Virus record (IMG/VR): IMGVR_UViG_3300031951_000588
Span: 1-36,155 of that record
DNA: 36,155 bases
Source: a virus
Strand: one strand, 5' to 3'
The notes under the pieces were generated by a model. The model was not told the origin of the DNA. It made no database searches and worked only from the letters and a program-made list of their open reading frames with translations. The position numbers and the translations under genes are program-made. Shown piece by piece: positions 5,674 to 12,744 of the stretch. Every line of letters begins with the position of its first letter. The stretch's first letter is position 1.

Positions 5674-6837
5674 TTAAAAAATATAGTTGTTAATTGTTTT
5701 TTGATTTTGGTAGTAATTAAATAAAGTAAAACTGCTTTTCGTGTTTTTAAAGTTTGTTTTTACCCAATCAGATGGCGGACTAAATGCGCCAAAATTTTGA
5801 TATTCAAAAGCCGTTGAACTTGTTAAATCAAATATTAATTGATGACTGTCTCCTTTGCTAAATTCTATTTCGTAATTATGCAATTTGTACTCATCAATAT
5901 AGTTTTTAATCTTTTCTATTTGTTGCGCATCAATTTGCGCTTTAAATCCAAATTTAAGGCTTTTGTCGTCTTTGCCGTGTGTAAGTATAAAACAACGATT
6001 TTCAACGATGTAATGGTCTATAAATTTACGTTGATTAATTACGGTAACATTATCTGGATATTTTAGCTCTATGTAAGTTTTAAAAGCTGAATTAACAATA
6101 TAGCCAAAACTTCCAGCGTGATTGTCATTACAAATATTAACTACTTTTATTTCTGAATAGTATTTTACTAATTCATCAATCATTTGTATTTTAAACTTTA
6201 ACCCAATATCAAAGGCTTTTTGATTATCCATATTCTGAGGTAAAGCGTGTCCGCCTCTCGTGGTAAAACCATCAAACCCATCCATAAAATCACCTAAGTC
6301 GTTTAATAATAAAGTTTTTGACCTTTGACTTTTTACTATTTCATTTACAAAAGTCTCTAATCTTTTAAATATTTCTGTTTCATTCCAAGCACCATCATAA
6401 AGAGAATAACCGTCTTTATTTACATCCATACCAATATGAACATCAGTATAAACCGCTCTATCAAATAAACAACCATTTGCAACGTAAGGCAAAGAGTTAT
6501 TTGAGTAATATACTTTTAAAGGAGTTACTTTATCTTTAAATATAGACAAAAAATCTATATCGTCTATTGCCTTTTGTTCAGGAGTTTTAAAAAGAGGGTT
6601 TGTAACTCTTACGCTTTCGTTTTTAGTCTTTAACCACAGCATCGGAGTGTTTTCGGGTTGTATTCCTACGTTTTGACACGCTTCTAAAATACCTAAATTT
6701 TGTTGCGCTCTTAATTGATAAAGTTGATTTTGTTTGTCGGGAGTTAAACGGTAGTTTCTGTTTTCGTTTAATTCTAATCCTAATAATAAGGCTATTTCAT
6801 CTTTAATATGAAATCTTTTGTTTCCATCTTTTGCCAT
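5674..6837 (-). CDS. calcineurin-like metallophosphoesterase
   Basis: 387 residues. The metallophosphoesterase metal ligands appear in order: Asp132-x-His134 (TDVHIG), Gly182-Asp183-(x2)-Asp186 (GDFMDG), Asn239-His240 (NDNH), His287 (LTHGKD) and GDSHQ at about 329-333 in place of the usual GHxH. The family hydrolyses phosphodiester bonds using two metals; SbcD/Mre11 nucleases are members. The first 90 residues (IKDEIALLLGLELNENRNY..) are helical and may bind DNA. A DNA-processing role is likely, possibly nuclease; the substrate cannot be read. Its own promoter is just upstream at 6859-6888, beyond the small-RNA region. Confidence 0.85.
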   Translation of the reverse strand: MAKDGNKRFHIKDEIALLLGLELNENRNYRLTPDKQNQLYQLRAQQNLGILEACQNVGIQPENTPMLWLKTKNESVRVTNPLFKTPEQKAIDDIDFLSIFKDKVTPLKVYYSNNSLPYVANGCLFDRAVYTDVHIGMDVNKDGYSLYDGAWNETEIFKRLETFVNEIVKSQRSKTLLLNDLGDFMDGFDGFTTRGGHALPQNMDNQKAFDIGLKFKIQMIDELVKYYSEIKVVNICNDNHAGSFGYIVNSAFKTYIELKYPDNVTVINQRKFIDHYIVENRCFILTHGKDDKSLKFGFKAQIDAQQIEKIKNYIDEYKLHNYEIEFSKGDSHQLIFDLTSSTAFEYQNFGAFSPPSDWVKTNFKNTKSSFTLFNYYQNQKTINNYIF

Positions 6838-6858
6838 AATTTAAAGTTTTGGTTTATA

Positions 6859-6888
6859 CGAAATTACAAAAAGATTTGATATAAACAA
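6859..6888 (-). promoter_or_regulatory. promoter for the metallophosphoesterase gene
   Basis: On the minus strand TTG (6888-6886), 19 nt, TAATTTCG (6866-6859). This is the Bacteroidota promoter pattern with one mismatch in the -7 box. The predicted start, about 6852, lies some 15 nt before the ATG at 6837. The -33 part overlaps the T-tract of the terminator just upstream. Confidence 0.55.
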
Positions 6889-6913
6889 CAAAAGCACCCA
6901 AAATTTTGAGCGC
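6886..6913 (-). terminator. terminator-like hairpin ending the second small RNA
   Basis: On the minus strand GCGCTCAA (6913-6906) pairs with TTGGGTGC (6901-6894), with two G-U pairs and an AATT loop. The stem can extend through AAAG/TTTT, and the T-rich run TTTTGTTGTTT follows. It lies between promoter 6961-6991 and the promoter of the metallophosphoesterase gene. Confidence 0.6.
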
Positions 6914-6954
6914 CTTTGCCGATTAACCTAAAACCAAAAACTATGAAAAACCAT
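6886..6954 (-). ncRNA. candidate small RNA 2 (about 70 nt)
   Basis: A strong promoter (6961-6991) is followed within about 70 nt by a terminator-like hairpin, and the interval has no usable reading frame: the only ATG gives eight codons. This predicts a short free transcript or a leader attenuator for the metallophosphoesterase gene. The RNA start and end are inferred from the promoter and hairpin positions. Confidence 0.45.
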
Positions 6955-6960
6955 TCTTTT

Positions 6961-6991
6961 CAAAGTTAATAATTTATTTTGAACTACCAAA
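6961..6991 (-). promoter_or_regulatory. strong host-type promoter (TTTG-N19-TAACTTTG)
   Basis: On the minus strand TTTG (6991-6988), exactly 19 nt, TAACTTTG (6968-6961), a perfect fit to the Bacteroidota primary-sigma pattern. Its 23-bp core (6961-6983) is repeated with two mismatches at 7464-7486, so two promoters of this region are copies of one another. Confidence 0.8.
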
Positions 6992-7172
6992 TTTATTTTA
7001 TTATTTATTTTTAGATATAGCGGTGCTTTTATGCTACATTAACCAATTACTCTAAATAATTAAATTAATAAAGCATTTATAAAAGACCCTTAAACAATTA
7101 TCAAGCTAATATCTACACTTCCGAGCTACGACCATTTCTTATTTATTCAGCTTTCGCTTTGGCTTTTTCGTT

Positions 7173-7247
7173 CGGTAATTAAAATAACTCTTTCGAGAAT
7201 GTAGCACCCGTTAACAAGCTAAGTTAGAGCGGGATTTTTTATTACCG
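7173..7247. other. 75-nt inverted-repeat structure with 7-bp closing stem
   Basis: CGGTAAT (7173-7179) and ATTACCG (7241-7247) form a closing stem around two inner hairpins: CTC/GAG (about 7188-7197) and CCCG..TAAC / GTTA..CGGG (about 7207-7233). The overall size resembles a tRNA cloverleaf, but no T-loop TTCRA sits in the right arm and no anticodon arm is credible. It is either part of an RNA transcribed from 7295-7323 or a DNA-level structure. Confidence 0.4.
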
Positions 7248-7294
7248 TTAGATATAACTTTTTGCATTACTGCACCGCCTACTATTCAATCACT

Positions 7295-7323
7295 TAAATA
7301 TACGGTTCTTATTTTACAGTCAA
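7295..7323 (-). promoter_or_regulatory. possible promoter upstream of the 75-nt structure
   Basis: On the minus strand TTG (7323-7321), 18 nt, TATATTTA (7302-7295), one mismatch from TAnnTTTG. It would start an RNA near 7288 that reads through the 7173-7247 structure. No T-tract terminator was found soon after. Confidence 0.35.
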
Positions 7324-7351
7324 GAGGTAAAACTTGTTTGGATAGGTCTAT

Positions 7352-7385
7352 AAAAGAAAAATCCCTCAATCAAGCGGGTGGAGGG
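7352..7385 (-). terminator. terminator ending small RNA 1
   Basis: On the minus strand CCCTC (7385-7381) pairs with GAGGG (7367-7363) around a 13-nt loop and is followed by ATTTTTCTTTT. The stem is short but GC-rich in an AT-rich setting. Confidence 0.6.
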
Positions 7386-7457
7386 CTTAATTAAGGGTTA
7401 TCTTTTTTCTTTCAATCTTGAGAATCAGATAATCAAATCCGATTCCACCCAGATTGA
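7355..7457 (-). ncRNA. candidate structured small RNA 1 (about 100 nt)
   Basis: A perfect promoter (7464-7493) predicts a start near 7457 and a terminator ends transcription near 7355. There is no open reading frame of note between them. The RNA's 5' end can pair with its 3' part: GGGTGGA (7450-7444) with TCCACCC (7382-7376), and AATCAA/TTGATT beside it. That pairing overlaps the 5' arm of the terminator hairpin, so the two folds compete. This looks like either a stable closed-ended small RNA or an attenuator switch. Its target is unknown. Confidence 0.55.
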
Positions 7458-7463
7458 TTAAAA

Positions 7464-7493
7464 CAAAGATAATTATTTATTTTGAATATGCAA
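7464..7493 (-). promoter_or_regulatory. strong host-type promoter (TTG-N19-TATCTTTG)
   Basis: On the minus strand TTG (7493-7491), 19 nt, TATCTTTG (7471-7464), a perfect match to the Bacteroidota pattern. Its core is nearly identical to the promoter at 6961-6991 (21 of 23 positions). It lies 38 bp from the tandem repeats at 7531-7612. Confidence 0.8.
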
Positions 7494-7530
7494 CTATTTT
7501 TTTTAATTAAAAAATATGAAAAATAATTAT

Positions 7531-7612
7531 TATACCCTATATGTTATAAAAATCGATTATTCTTAACATATTATACCCTATCGGTTAAAAAAATGCGATT
7601 ATTTATACAGAT
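7531..7612. repeat. two tandem 41-bp repeats, candidate operator
   Basis: TATACCCTAT starts at 7531 and again at 7572. Each copy continues with GTTA, an A-run and a (G)CGATTATT block. Between the two, ATATGTTA (7539-7546) and TAACATAT (7564-7571) are an exact 8-bp inverted repeat 17 bp apart. The repeat lies just upstream of promoter 7464-7493, and its period is about four helical turns. It is a good candidate for a regulator-binding site; an origin iteron is the alternative. Confidence 0.6.
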
Positions 7613-7707
7613 GTAAACGTTTGTTATTTTATACAAAAAATACATTTTTGCGTGTAATAACCATCACAAATATTGATTTTCGGCTTTTGTGTTTGTTTTA
7701 AATGGCA
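7613..7707. other. rest of the gene-free region 6838-7707 next to the endolysin stop
   Basis: AT-rich DNA downstream of the endolysin stop. It has one weak inverted repeat (GTTATT near 7660 with AATAAC near 7624) but no clear terminator with a T-tract and no reading frame above about 16 codons on either strand. The remaining parts of the 870-bp gap are listed separately as promoters, RNAs and repeats. Confidence 0.5.
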
Positions 7708-8169
7708 TTACTTAAAATACAATTCCGCTTCTTTTGTGCGTCTTCTCGTTAAACCGTTTAAAACTTTACCCGCTTGTTTATTCCATTTTAGAAATTCATT
7801 CTTAATTGTTTGGTCGCTTGGATTGGCATTTACTTTTTTAAGTAGTGTACTTATTTTAAAAGCACCTAAGCCAATATTATAAGCAATCGACACCAAAGCA
7901 TTAAACTGATTTTGTGTTACGTTAGAAGTTACTAAACTATCAACTTTCAAGGCGAAGTTGTCCGCTACGTGCTTTAAATATTCGGTAGCTTGTGCTTTGG
8001 TTATAGCTTTGTCAGTTATTTTTACTTTTGTGCCGTTTGGATAAAAAGTGTTTCCGTAGCCAATTGTTACTATTCCCTTTGATTTTTCCTCTGCCGTAGC
8101 GTAATAAGGCACTAAAGACAATCCCTCAAACTCAGCTATTAAATCAAGTCCTTTTTTGTCTAATTTCAT
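7708..8169 (-). CDS. endolysin, GH24 (T4-type) lysozyme
   Basis: 153 residues. EFEGLSLVPYY carries the catalytic Glu15, and VTIGYGNTFYPNG (from Val34) carries the conserved Thr35 and the TIGYG strand; the later INQ/NALVSIAYNIG-like helix (QNQFNALVSIAYNIG) is also typical. It cleaves the MurNAc-GlcNAc bond of peptidoglycan. The aspartate usually found about nine residues after the Glu is not present here (YYATAEE), as in some phage members with an altered triad. No signal peptide is present, so export depends on a holin. It overlaps the 137-aa membrane protein gene by 4 nt. Confidence 0.92.
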   Translation of the reverse strand: MKLDKKGLDLIAEFEGLSLVPYYATAEEKSKGIVTIGYGNTFYPNGTKVKITDKAITKAQATEYLKHVADNFALKVDSLVTSNVTQNQFNALVSIAYNIGLGAFKISTLLKKVNANPSDQTIKNEFLKWNKQAGKVLNGLTRRRTKEAELYFK

Positions 8170-8579
8170 TTACTTATTTTTTTATGTTTGTCAAAGTCGG
8201 CTTTCAACTTTTCGTAAAGTCCTTTTAATTCGTCATAGTCACGCTCTAAAACCGCATACTTAGCTGTCAATTCTCGATGTAACTTCTCCCAATTCTGAGA
8301 CCGTTCTACTTCCTTTGCATAATCGAGTTGTATTTTATTAAATTGTGTTTGCAATTCTCTGTTATGGTCTTTTACTAAGTTTAAATCCGTCATTACCTCA
8401 GCCATTCGGTCTTTATAGTCTGTTAAAAATTGGTCATAAACCGATTGCATTGTAGCTACTGCATCGCCATTAGCCTTTTTTATCTCTACTTTTTTGGCTT
8501 GTTTTCCGCCAAATATCCACGCCAAAGGTGCTGAAAGAAAACCTAAAATAGCAACCCAATTTTCTATAAAAAAATTCAT
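8166..8579 (-). CDS. membrane-anchored coiled-coil lysis protein, 137 aa
   Basis: One N-terminal transmembrane helix (WVAILGFLSAPLAWIFGG, about 8-25) is followed by a basic patch (KQAKKVEIKKA) and a long, highly charged coiled coil to the C-terminus (about 40-137). It sits directly before the endolysin gene with a 4-nt overlap, so a lysis role is likely: a holin-like protein, an antiholin, or an inner-membrane spanin component. The basic residues right after the helix favour an N-out topology with a cytoplasmic coiled coil, closer to a holin/regulator than to a spanin. Not assignable further. Confidence 0.65.
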   Translation of the reverse strand: MNFFIENWVAILGFLSAPLAWIFGGKQAKKVEIKKANGDAVATMQSVYDQFLTDYKDRMAEVMTDLNLVKDHNRELQTQFNKIQLDYAKEVERSQNWEKLHRELTAKYAVLERDYDELKGLYEKLKADFDKHKKISK

Positions 8580-8580
8580 C

Positions 8581-8844
8581 CTAATATATTAAAAACGTTC
8601 CTAAAAATCCACCAATAACAAAGCCTATGGCAGTTCGTAACACATCGTCAAAGCCTATTTTAACCGTTTGCTTTGTGGCGAATTGATATAACTCCCAAAA
8701 GAAACCTATAATAACGCCTAAAAATACAGATAATAACGGCACTCCTACACATTTTGCAGTCGGCAAATAAGTGTGAAACTTGCATAAATAAGCGATTGTA
8801 AACATTATAACCGCCCCGATTAAGTAATGTAAAAAATTTCTCAT
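8581..8844 (-). CDS. small membrane protein with three transmembrane helices, holin candidate
   Basis: 87 residues with three hydrophobic segments: about 5-20 (LIGAVIMFTIAYL), about 34-50 (VPLLSVFLGVIIGFFWELY) and about 70-87 (AIGFVIGGFLGTFLIY). The size and three-helix layout fit class I holins, and the gene lies between the tail fibre and endolysin genes. The WELYQ motif after helix two also occurs in VanZ-like small membrane proteins, so a non-holin role is possible. Its start overlaps the fibre gene stop by one base. Confidence 0.65.
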   Translation of the reverse strand: MRNFLHYLIGAVIMFTIAYLCKFHTYLPTAKCVGVPLLSVFLGVIIGFFWELYQFATKQTVKIGFDDVLRTAIGFVIGGFLGTFLIY

Positions 8845-10289
8845 TACGCTACTGGATAATCGATTGTCATTCTAAAAGTACGATAACCCGCTGAAGCACC
8901 CGAAATGAAAAACTCCCAATCTGTATTCCCTGAGTTTCTTCTCATTCCGGAAAACATATCTGAAGCACTTGCACCCGATTGCGTTAAACCTATCGCCATC
9001 GTTCCTGAGCCAACGTATAAAATAGTACTTGCACCCGTGAATCCCGTTGGAGTTATAGGGTCAGGTAAATCGCTCGGCATAGGTATATTTATTTGTGTTA
9101 CTGCCGCACCCGCTAACGAGTAGTCAATAGTAAATGTAACCCTAACGAAATTCCCAATTTGTTGCCAATTGTAAGTTTTGTTTTCCGTTCCGCTTGGTGC
9201 GGTTGTAGCTGTAAACGTAGGCGTATCGGTATAAGCTAATTGTCCCGATTGTCTAAAGGTAAACTCCGTTTCGTTAGCCGTTGAAGCGGTGTTATTTGCT
9301 TTGATAGAATAAGCGGAAGTTGACTTAACAGCCTTTGCGTCTAATTGCGTTTGAATAACACTCGTTACGCCGTTTAAATATTCAAACTCGGTATTGCTTA
9401 CGTTACCGCTTCCGATTTTAACCGCATCAACTCCCGAAGCTATTTTAGCGTCTGTTACAGCACCGTTATCAATAGTCCATACTGTACCGCCCGAACTTAC
9501 TGTAATATCACCTTTATCACCGTCGGAAACGCCCGTAATATCTGAAAGGTACGCTACCGTTCCGCTTTCGTCTTTGAATGTTACCACTCTGTTAGCTGTA
9601 GGGTCTGTGAATTGTAAATCTGTTTGAAAACCGTTTTTTTGTCTTGAAATTTTAGTTTTATTTATACCAATAGATTCAGTAGCCCCAGAGTTTTTAGAAC
9701 CAAAACCTAAACAATCTAATACTGAAGCGTCTCCAGTTGTATTGTCGGTAATAACAATATTTTGGTTTGTCATTTGATTAGTGTACAATCCTATGCCTTC
9801 TTCTAAAGTTATACTCAAATCCGTAGCTGTTCCCCCTTCTGTAAGTACTTGTTCTAAGTTGGGAGTAGCACCGCCAGCATTATCAAAAATATTTTGCAAA
9901 GCCTCGTTTAATGGCTTTTCTGTACTATCTACTGGGTCTGTTACATCTATATTATCGCCATCAATTACAACAATACCCGTTAAACTGTTTACACTTACGA
10001 CACCACTAATCTCACCGTCTCTAAAGAATGCTGGATAAGATAAACTTTCTAACAACTCCGATAATTCTACAATACTACTTTGTATTGGATAAGTTGTTGA
10101 AGTTGTTTCATCAATTACCGTAATATCAGCAAAATTGTATTTATTTCTTTTAGCTTGACCTACTTCAACTATTTGGAAAAAGTCTCCATCAATAGAAAAT
10201 GTAAATTTACCTATTATAAATTGCAATTCATCACTCGGTAAATGTAACCAAGTTTTATCTGATTTTTTTACTATTTGTAATGTAGCCAT
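8844..10289 (-). CDS. tail fibre / receptor-binding protein, 481 aa
   Basis: An N-terminal module (1-90, VKKSDKTWLHLPSDELQF) typical of Bacteroidota phage fibre proteins is followed by repeats of fibre type. These include VSVNSLTGIVVIDGDNI, GDKGDITVSSGGTVWTI and NGAVTDAKIASG, then NTEFEYLNGVTSVIQTQLD, a pattern common in trimeric fibre shafts. The C-terminal 140 residues are beta-rich and aromatic (KTYNWQQIGNFVRVTFTI) and end in a probable receptor-binding or glycan-binding head. It lies between other tail tip genes and the lysis genes. Assignment as a fibre is strong; the receptor is unknown. Confidence 0.82.
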   Translation of the reverse strand: MATLQIVKKSDKTWLHLPSDELQFIIGKFTFSIDGDFFQIVEVGQAKRNKYNFADITVIDETTSTTYPIQSSIVELSELLESLSYPAFFRDGEISGVVSVNSLTGIVVIDGDNIDVTDPVDSTEKPLNEALQNIFDNAGGATPNLEQVLTEGGTATDLSITLEEGIGLYTNQMTNQNIVITDNTTGDASVLDCLGFGSKNSGATESIGINKTKISRQKNGFQTDLQFTDPTANRVVTFKDESGTVAYLSDITGVSDGDKGDITVSSGGTVWTIDNGAVTDAKIASGVDAVKIGSGNVSNTEFEYLNGVTSVIQTQLDAKAVKSTSAYSIKANNTASTANETEFTFRQSGQLAYTDTPTFTATTAPSGTENKTYNWQQIGNFVRVTFTIDYSLAGAAVTQINIPMPSDLPDPITPTGFTGASTILYVGSGTMAIGLTQSGASASDMFSGMRRNSGNTDWEFFISGASAGYRTFRMTIDYPVA

Positions 10290-11107
10290 TATTTAACTAT
10301 TTTAACTGAATAATCACCACTTGCCGTATCCACAGAGCCACCCGAATGATTGTGTAATATAAACGAAACCGTATCACTCGCTGAAACTATTGGAAAACCA
10401 ACTACTAAACCGTCATCCAATATGGTTGTAGGATATGTTAATTGAACAAAGTCGCCAACTTCCGCACCGCTTACCGTTATATCCACTTGGTAACTGTCGT
10501 TACTGCTTATGCTTGGTACATCGATTGTTTCCGTTACATCAATTACAATTTGTTCAGGCTCACTAAATACACTTGGGATACCAAAACCAAAACTATCGAT
10601 TTCTAATTTTGGCGCATCAAAGTAATTTTTATAACTTCCAGCTATATCGTTTGTCCCAAACTGAAAAGCAAAGTCTATAACATCTCCAGCTATTAAATTT
10701 GGTATTACTTGGTAATATGTTCTATAAACATTGTTATTGGTTGCTGTAGCTGTAAATGTATAATCAGTCGCAACCGAATTAACGTATATTTTAACTGTTA
10801 CTTGTTCCGTTCCTAAAGTTGGGAAACTACATTTGTGTTTAATGGAAAAAATATAATTTCCATCGCTCGGTATTGTTGTTTCCATTTGACTACCGCCACT
10901 ATTTACTAAAGCACCCACAGAAATAGTAGGCACAATTCTAAGACATCTATTTCCTTCTAATTGCTCTTGGTTTAAGTTTGTAGCTGTTGCTGTTCCGCTT
11001 ACCACATTCCAACTGAAAGCATCGTTAAACATTGCAAACTGTGGTAATAAATTAATATTTGGTGAATTAATTAATTGATTTTCTTCTATATATACTAAAC
11101 TTGCCAT
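10289..11107 (-). CDS. tail tip protein with carbohydrate-binding-like domain, 272 aa
   Basis: Beta-rich throughout. Residues about 25-170 (NDAFSWNVVSGTATATN ... LRIVPTISVGALV ... TVKIYVNSVATDYTF) resemble a carbohydrate-binding-module-like jelly roll found in phage tail proteins. A second beta domain (about 190-272, ISSNDSYQVDITVSGAEVGDFV) ends in HNHSGGSVDTASGDYSVKI. It starts 1 nt after the preceding stop and its own stop overlaps the fibre ATG. The likely role is surface attachment on the virion; no catalytic motif is seen. Confidence 0.65.
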   Translation of the reverse strand: MASLVYIEENQLINSPNINLLPQFAMFNDAFSWNVVSGTATATNLNQEQLEGNRCLRIVPTISVGALVNSGGSQMETTIPSDGNYIFSIKHKCSFPTLGTEQVTVKIYVNSVATDYTFTATATNNNVYRTYYQVIPNLIAGDVIDFAFQFGTNDIAGSYKNYFDAPKLEIDSFGFGIPSVFSEPEQIVIDVTETIDVPSISSNDSYQVDITVSGAEVGDFVQLTYPTTILDDGLVVGFPIVSASDTVSFILHNHSGGSVDTASGDYSVKIVK

Positions 11108-11108
11108 A

Positions 11109-11558
11109 TTAATCTTGTGCTATAAAAAGTTGATATTCAAAAGTGTAAACCCCACTTGGTGGCATACTCGATGTAAGCGATAAAACGTTATTGTTTATAA
11201 ATAAATTTATTTCAGCAGTTCCGCTAATTGCTTTAAAAGTAAAATCATTAACACCTGATTTTGGTTTAAAAGCTGTGTCTTTCCAAGAAAATATATTTTG
11301 TGCGCCAATAGAGAGCGATGTTAAATTAGTAATTCTTCCTTGTATAAATACTTGGTTGCCACTTTTATGCATAGTTATTGAATAACCCAAATTAGAGCCA
11401 GATTTTGTCGTATAAGTTTCTGATAATTGACTATCTGTAAATACACTTGGATAAAGTTCATCTACTACAGATGAATAAGCACTCCTAACTTTTGCTTGAG
11501 TTATAACAGCGGTTATAAAACCGTTTATTGTTGCTAATAGTCCGCTTTTTGTTGCCAT
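11109..11558 (-). CDS. tail tip protein, 149 aa
   Basis: A short N-terminal helical region (MATKSGLLATINGFITAVITQAK-like, 1-35) is followed by a beta-rich domain (YSITMHKSGNQVFIQGRI...TFEYQLFIA). Similar short N-terminal helices followed by beta domains are found in phage fibre-attached adhesins. It is flanked by tail tip genes at 3-nt and 1-nt spacing, so a structural role is likely. Family not identified with certainty. Confidence 0.6.
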   Translation of the reverse strand: MATKSGLLATINGFITAVITQAKVRSAYSSVVDELYPSVFTDSQLSETYTTKSGSNLGYSITMHKSGNQVFIQGRITNLTSLSIGAQNIFSWKDTAFKPKSGVNDFTFKAISGTAEINLFINNNVLSLTSSMPPSGVYTFEYQLFIAQD

Positions 11559-11561
11559 TTA

Positions 11562-12734
11562 TTAATTTGTTAAAAATTCTGTATTGTCAAAATCAGTTGC
11601 ACTAAATTCTCCGTCTAAAACTTCAAATGCCCAATCTGTAGTATTTGTTATTTCTATTGTATTGCCTAAATTATCAGTAAACATTCCGCTATCTATATTT
11701 ATGTAATAACTTCCGTTTTCAGTTATAATTCCTTCTATATTTATATATAAAACGTTATCAATAACAGTCAAAGCACCGTTATCATTTGCATAAGTTTCAA
11801 ATAAAACATTATCTTTATATAAATATACGTTTCCATTGTTTAAATTTACGTTTCTATTAAAAGTACCTATTATTTCAATAGGCAAACCACTTAAAGTATA
11901 ATTCCCTAAAGGAGATTTTTCTAATAATTCTAAAGGCTCAAATATTTGTGTAGTTGGCGTAAATTGTTCGTTATAGTTAATTGCTATTTTAAAATCCAGA
12001 CTAAACCAATTTGTATCGCCAACTCTATCACCTGAATTACTTACGACTTTATCGGTCATTCTTACTCCGTTAACATAAATAACCGAATTAGTCAATAGTT
12101 TGTTTAGCCTTTGATAGGTAAAGCTATCAATTTTATCAAATACAAATTTGTGATAATCTGTTTGAATTAATCTCGATGTAACTTTGTTTCCGTCAATTTG
12201 CGTATATTCCTCTGAACTACTTTCAGCATCAGGCAAATCAAAAAAACAAGCCAATCTAATAGACTGATAGCAGTCTGCAATATTATAAGCAGTTCCATAA
12301 AAGTCCTTATAACTACGATAATCAAACCTTGTGGTATAATTTGAACGATAAGAAGTTATGCAAATAGGATTTGAATACCAAAATGCATTTGATACCGTAT
12401 GCACAAATTTAAGCAATACTGTTTTTTTATAAAAATCAACTCCTAAATTTAGTAATTCAAATTTTATTTGAGGTAAACCTTGATTGTCCGTAAATTGCTC
12501 AATAGCTACGTTTGAAGTAATGTTGGCTAATTGATTGCCTTCACAATCAGTTACCAAAACTTGGTAATTTCCATCGAAAGCTATACCATCGGGAGTATTG
12601 CTTATTTGTAGATAGACTTCATTCGGCAATAGTTGTATGATATCAGAAACAAATATAGTTGAAACGGGACTATCTCCCAAAGTGAGTGCCTTCTGTAAGG
12701 TCGTACTAAGCCGAATGAATGAATAATCTACCAT
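11562..12734 (-). CDS. tail/baseplate protein with C-terminal bacterial Ig-like domain, 390 aa
   Basis: Residues 1-260 are a mixed domain (VDYSFIRLSTTLQKALTLG..) of unknown family that looks structural. Residues about 265-375 match the SbsA/Big_5 Ig-like pattern: KSPLGNYTLSGLPIEIIGTFNR, then GNVYLYKDN, then FTDNLGNTIE. Ig-like domains on phage tails give weak glycan binding. The gene has its own -7 box at 12767-12774 and a conserved hairpin 10 nt before the ATG, also seen before the portal gene. This suggests that translation or RNA stability is set here. Confidence 0.7.
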   Translation of the reverse strand: MVDYSFIRLSTTLQKALTLGDSPVSTIFVSDIIQLLPNEVYLQISNTPDGIAFDGNYQVLVTDCEGNQLANITSNVAIEQFTDNQGLPQIKFELLNLGVDFYKKTVLLKFVHTVSNAFWYSNPICITSYRSNYTTRFDYRSYKDFYGTAYNIADCYQSIRLACFFDLPDAESSSEEYTQIDGNKVTSRLIQTDYHKFVFDKIDSFTYQRLNKLLTNSVIYVNGVRMTDKVVSNSGDRVGDTNWFSLDFKIAINYNEQFTPTTQIFEPLELLEKSPLGNYTLSGLPIEIIGTFNRNVNLNNGNVYLYKDNVLFETYANDNGALTVIDNVLYINIEGIITENGSYYINIDSGMFTDNLGNTIEITNTTDWAFEVLDGEFSATDFDNTEFLTN

Positions 12735-12744
12735 ATTTTAAACT

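Noticed and set aside
7173-7247. tRNA gene
   Set aside because: Only the size and closing stem fit; no T-loop consensus, no credible anticodon arm and no CCA context on either strand.
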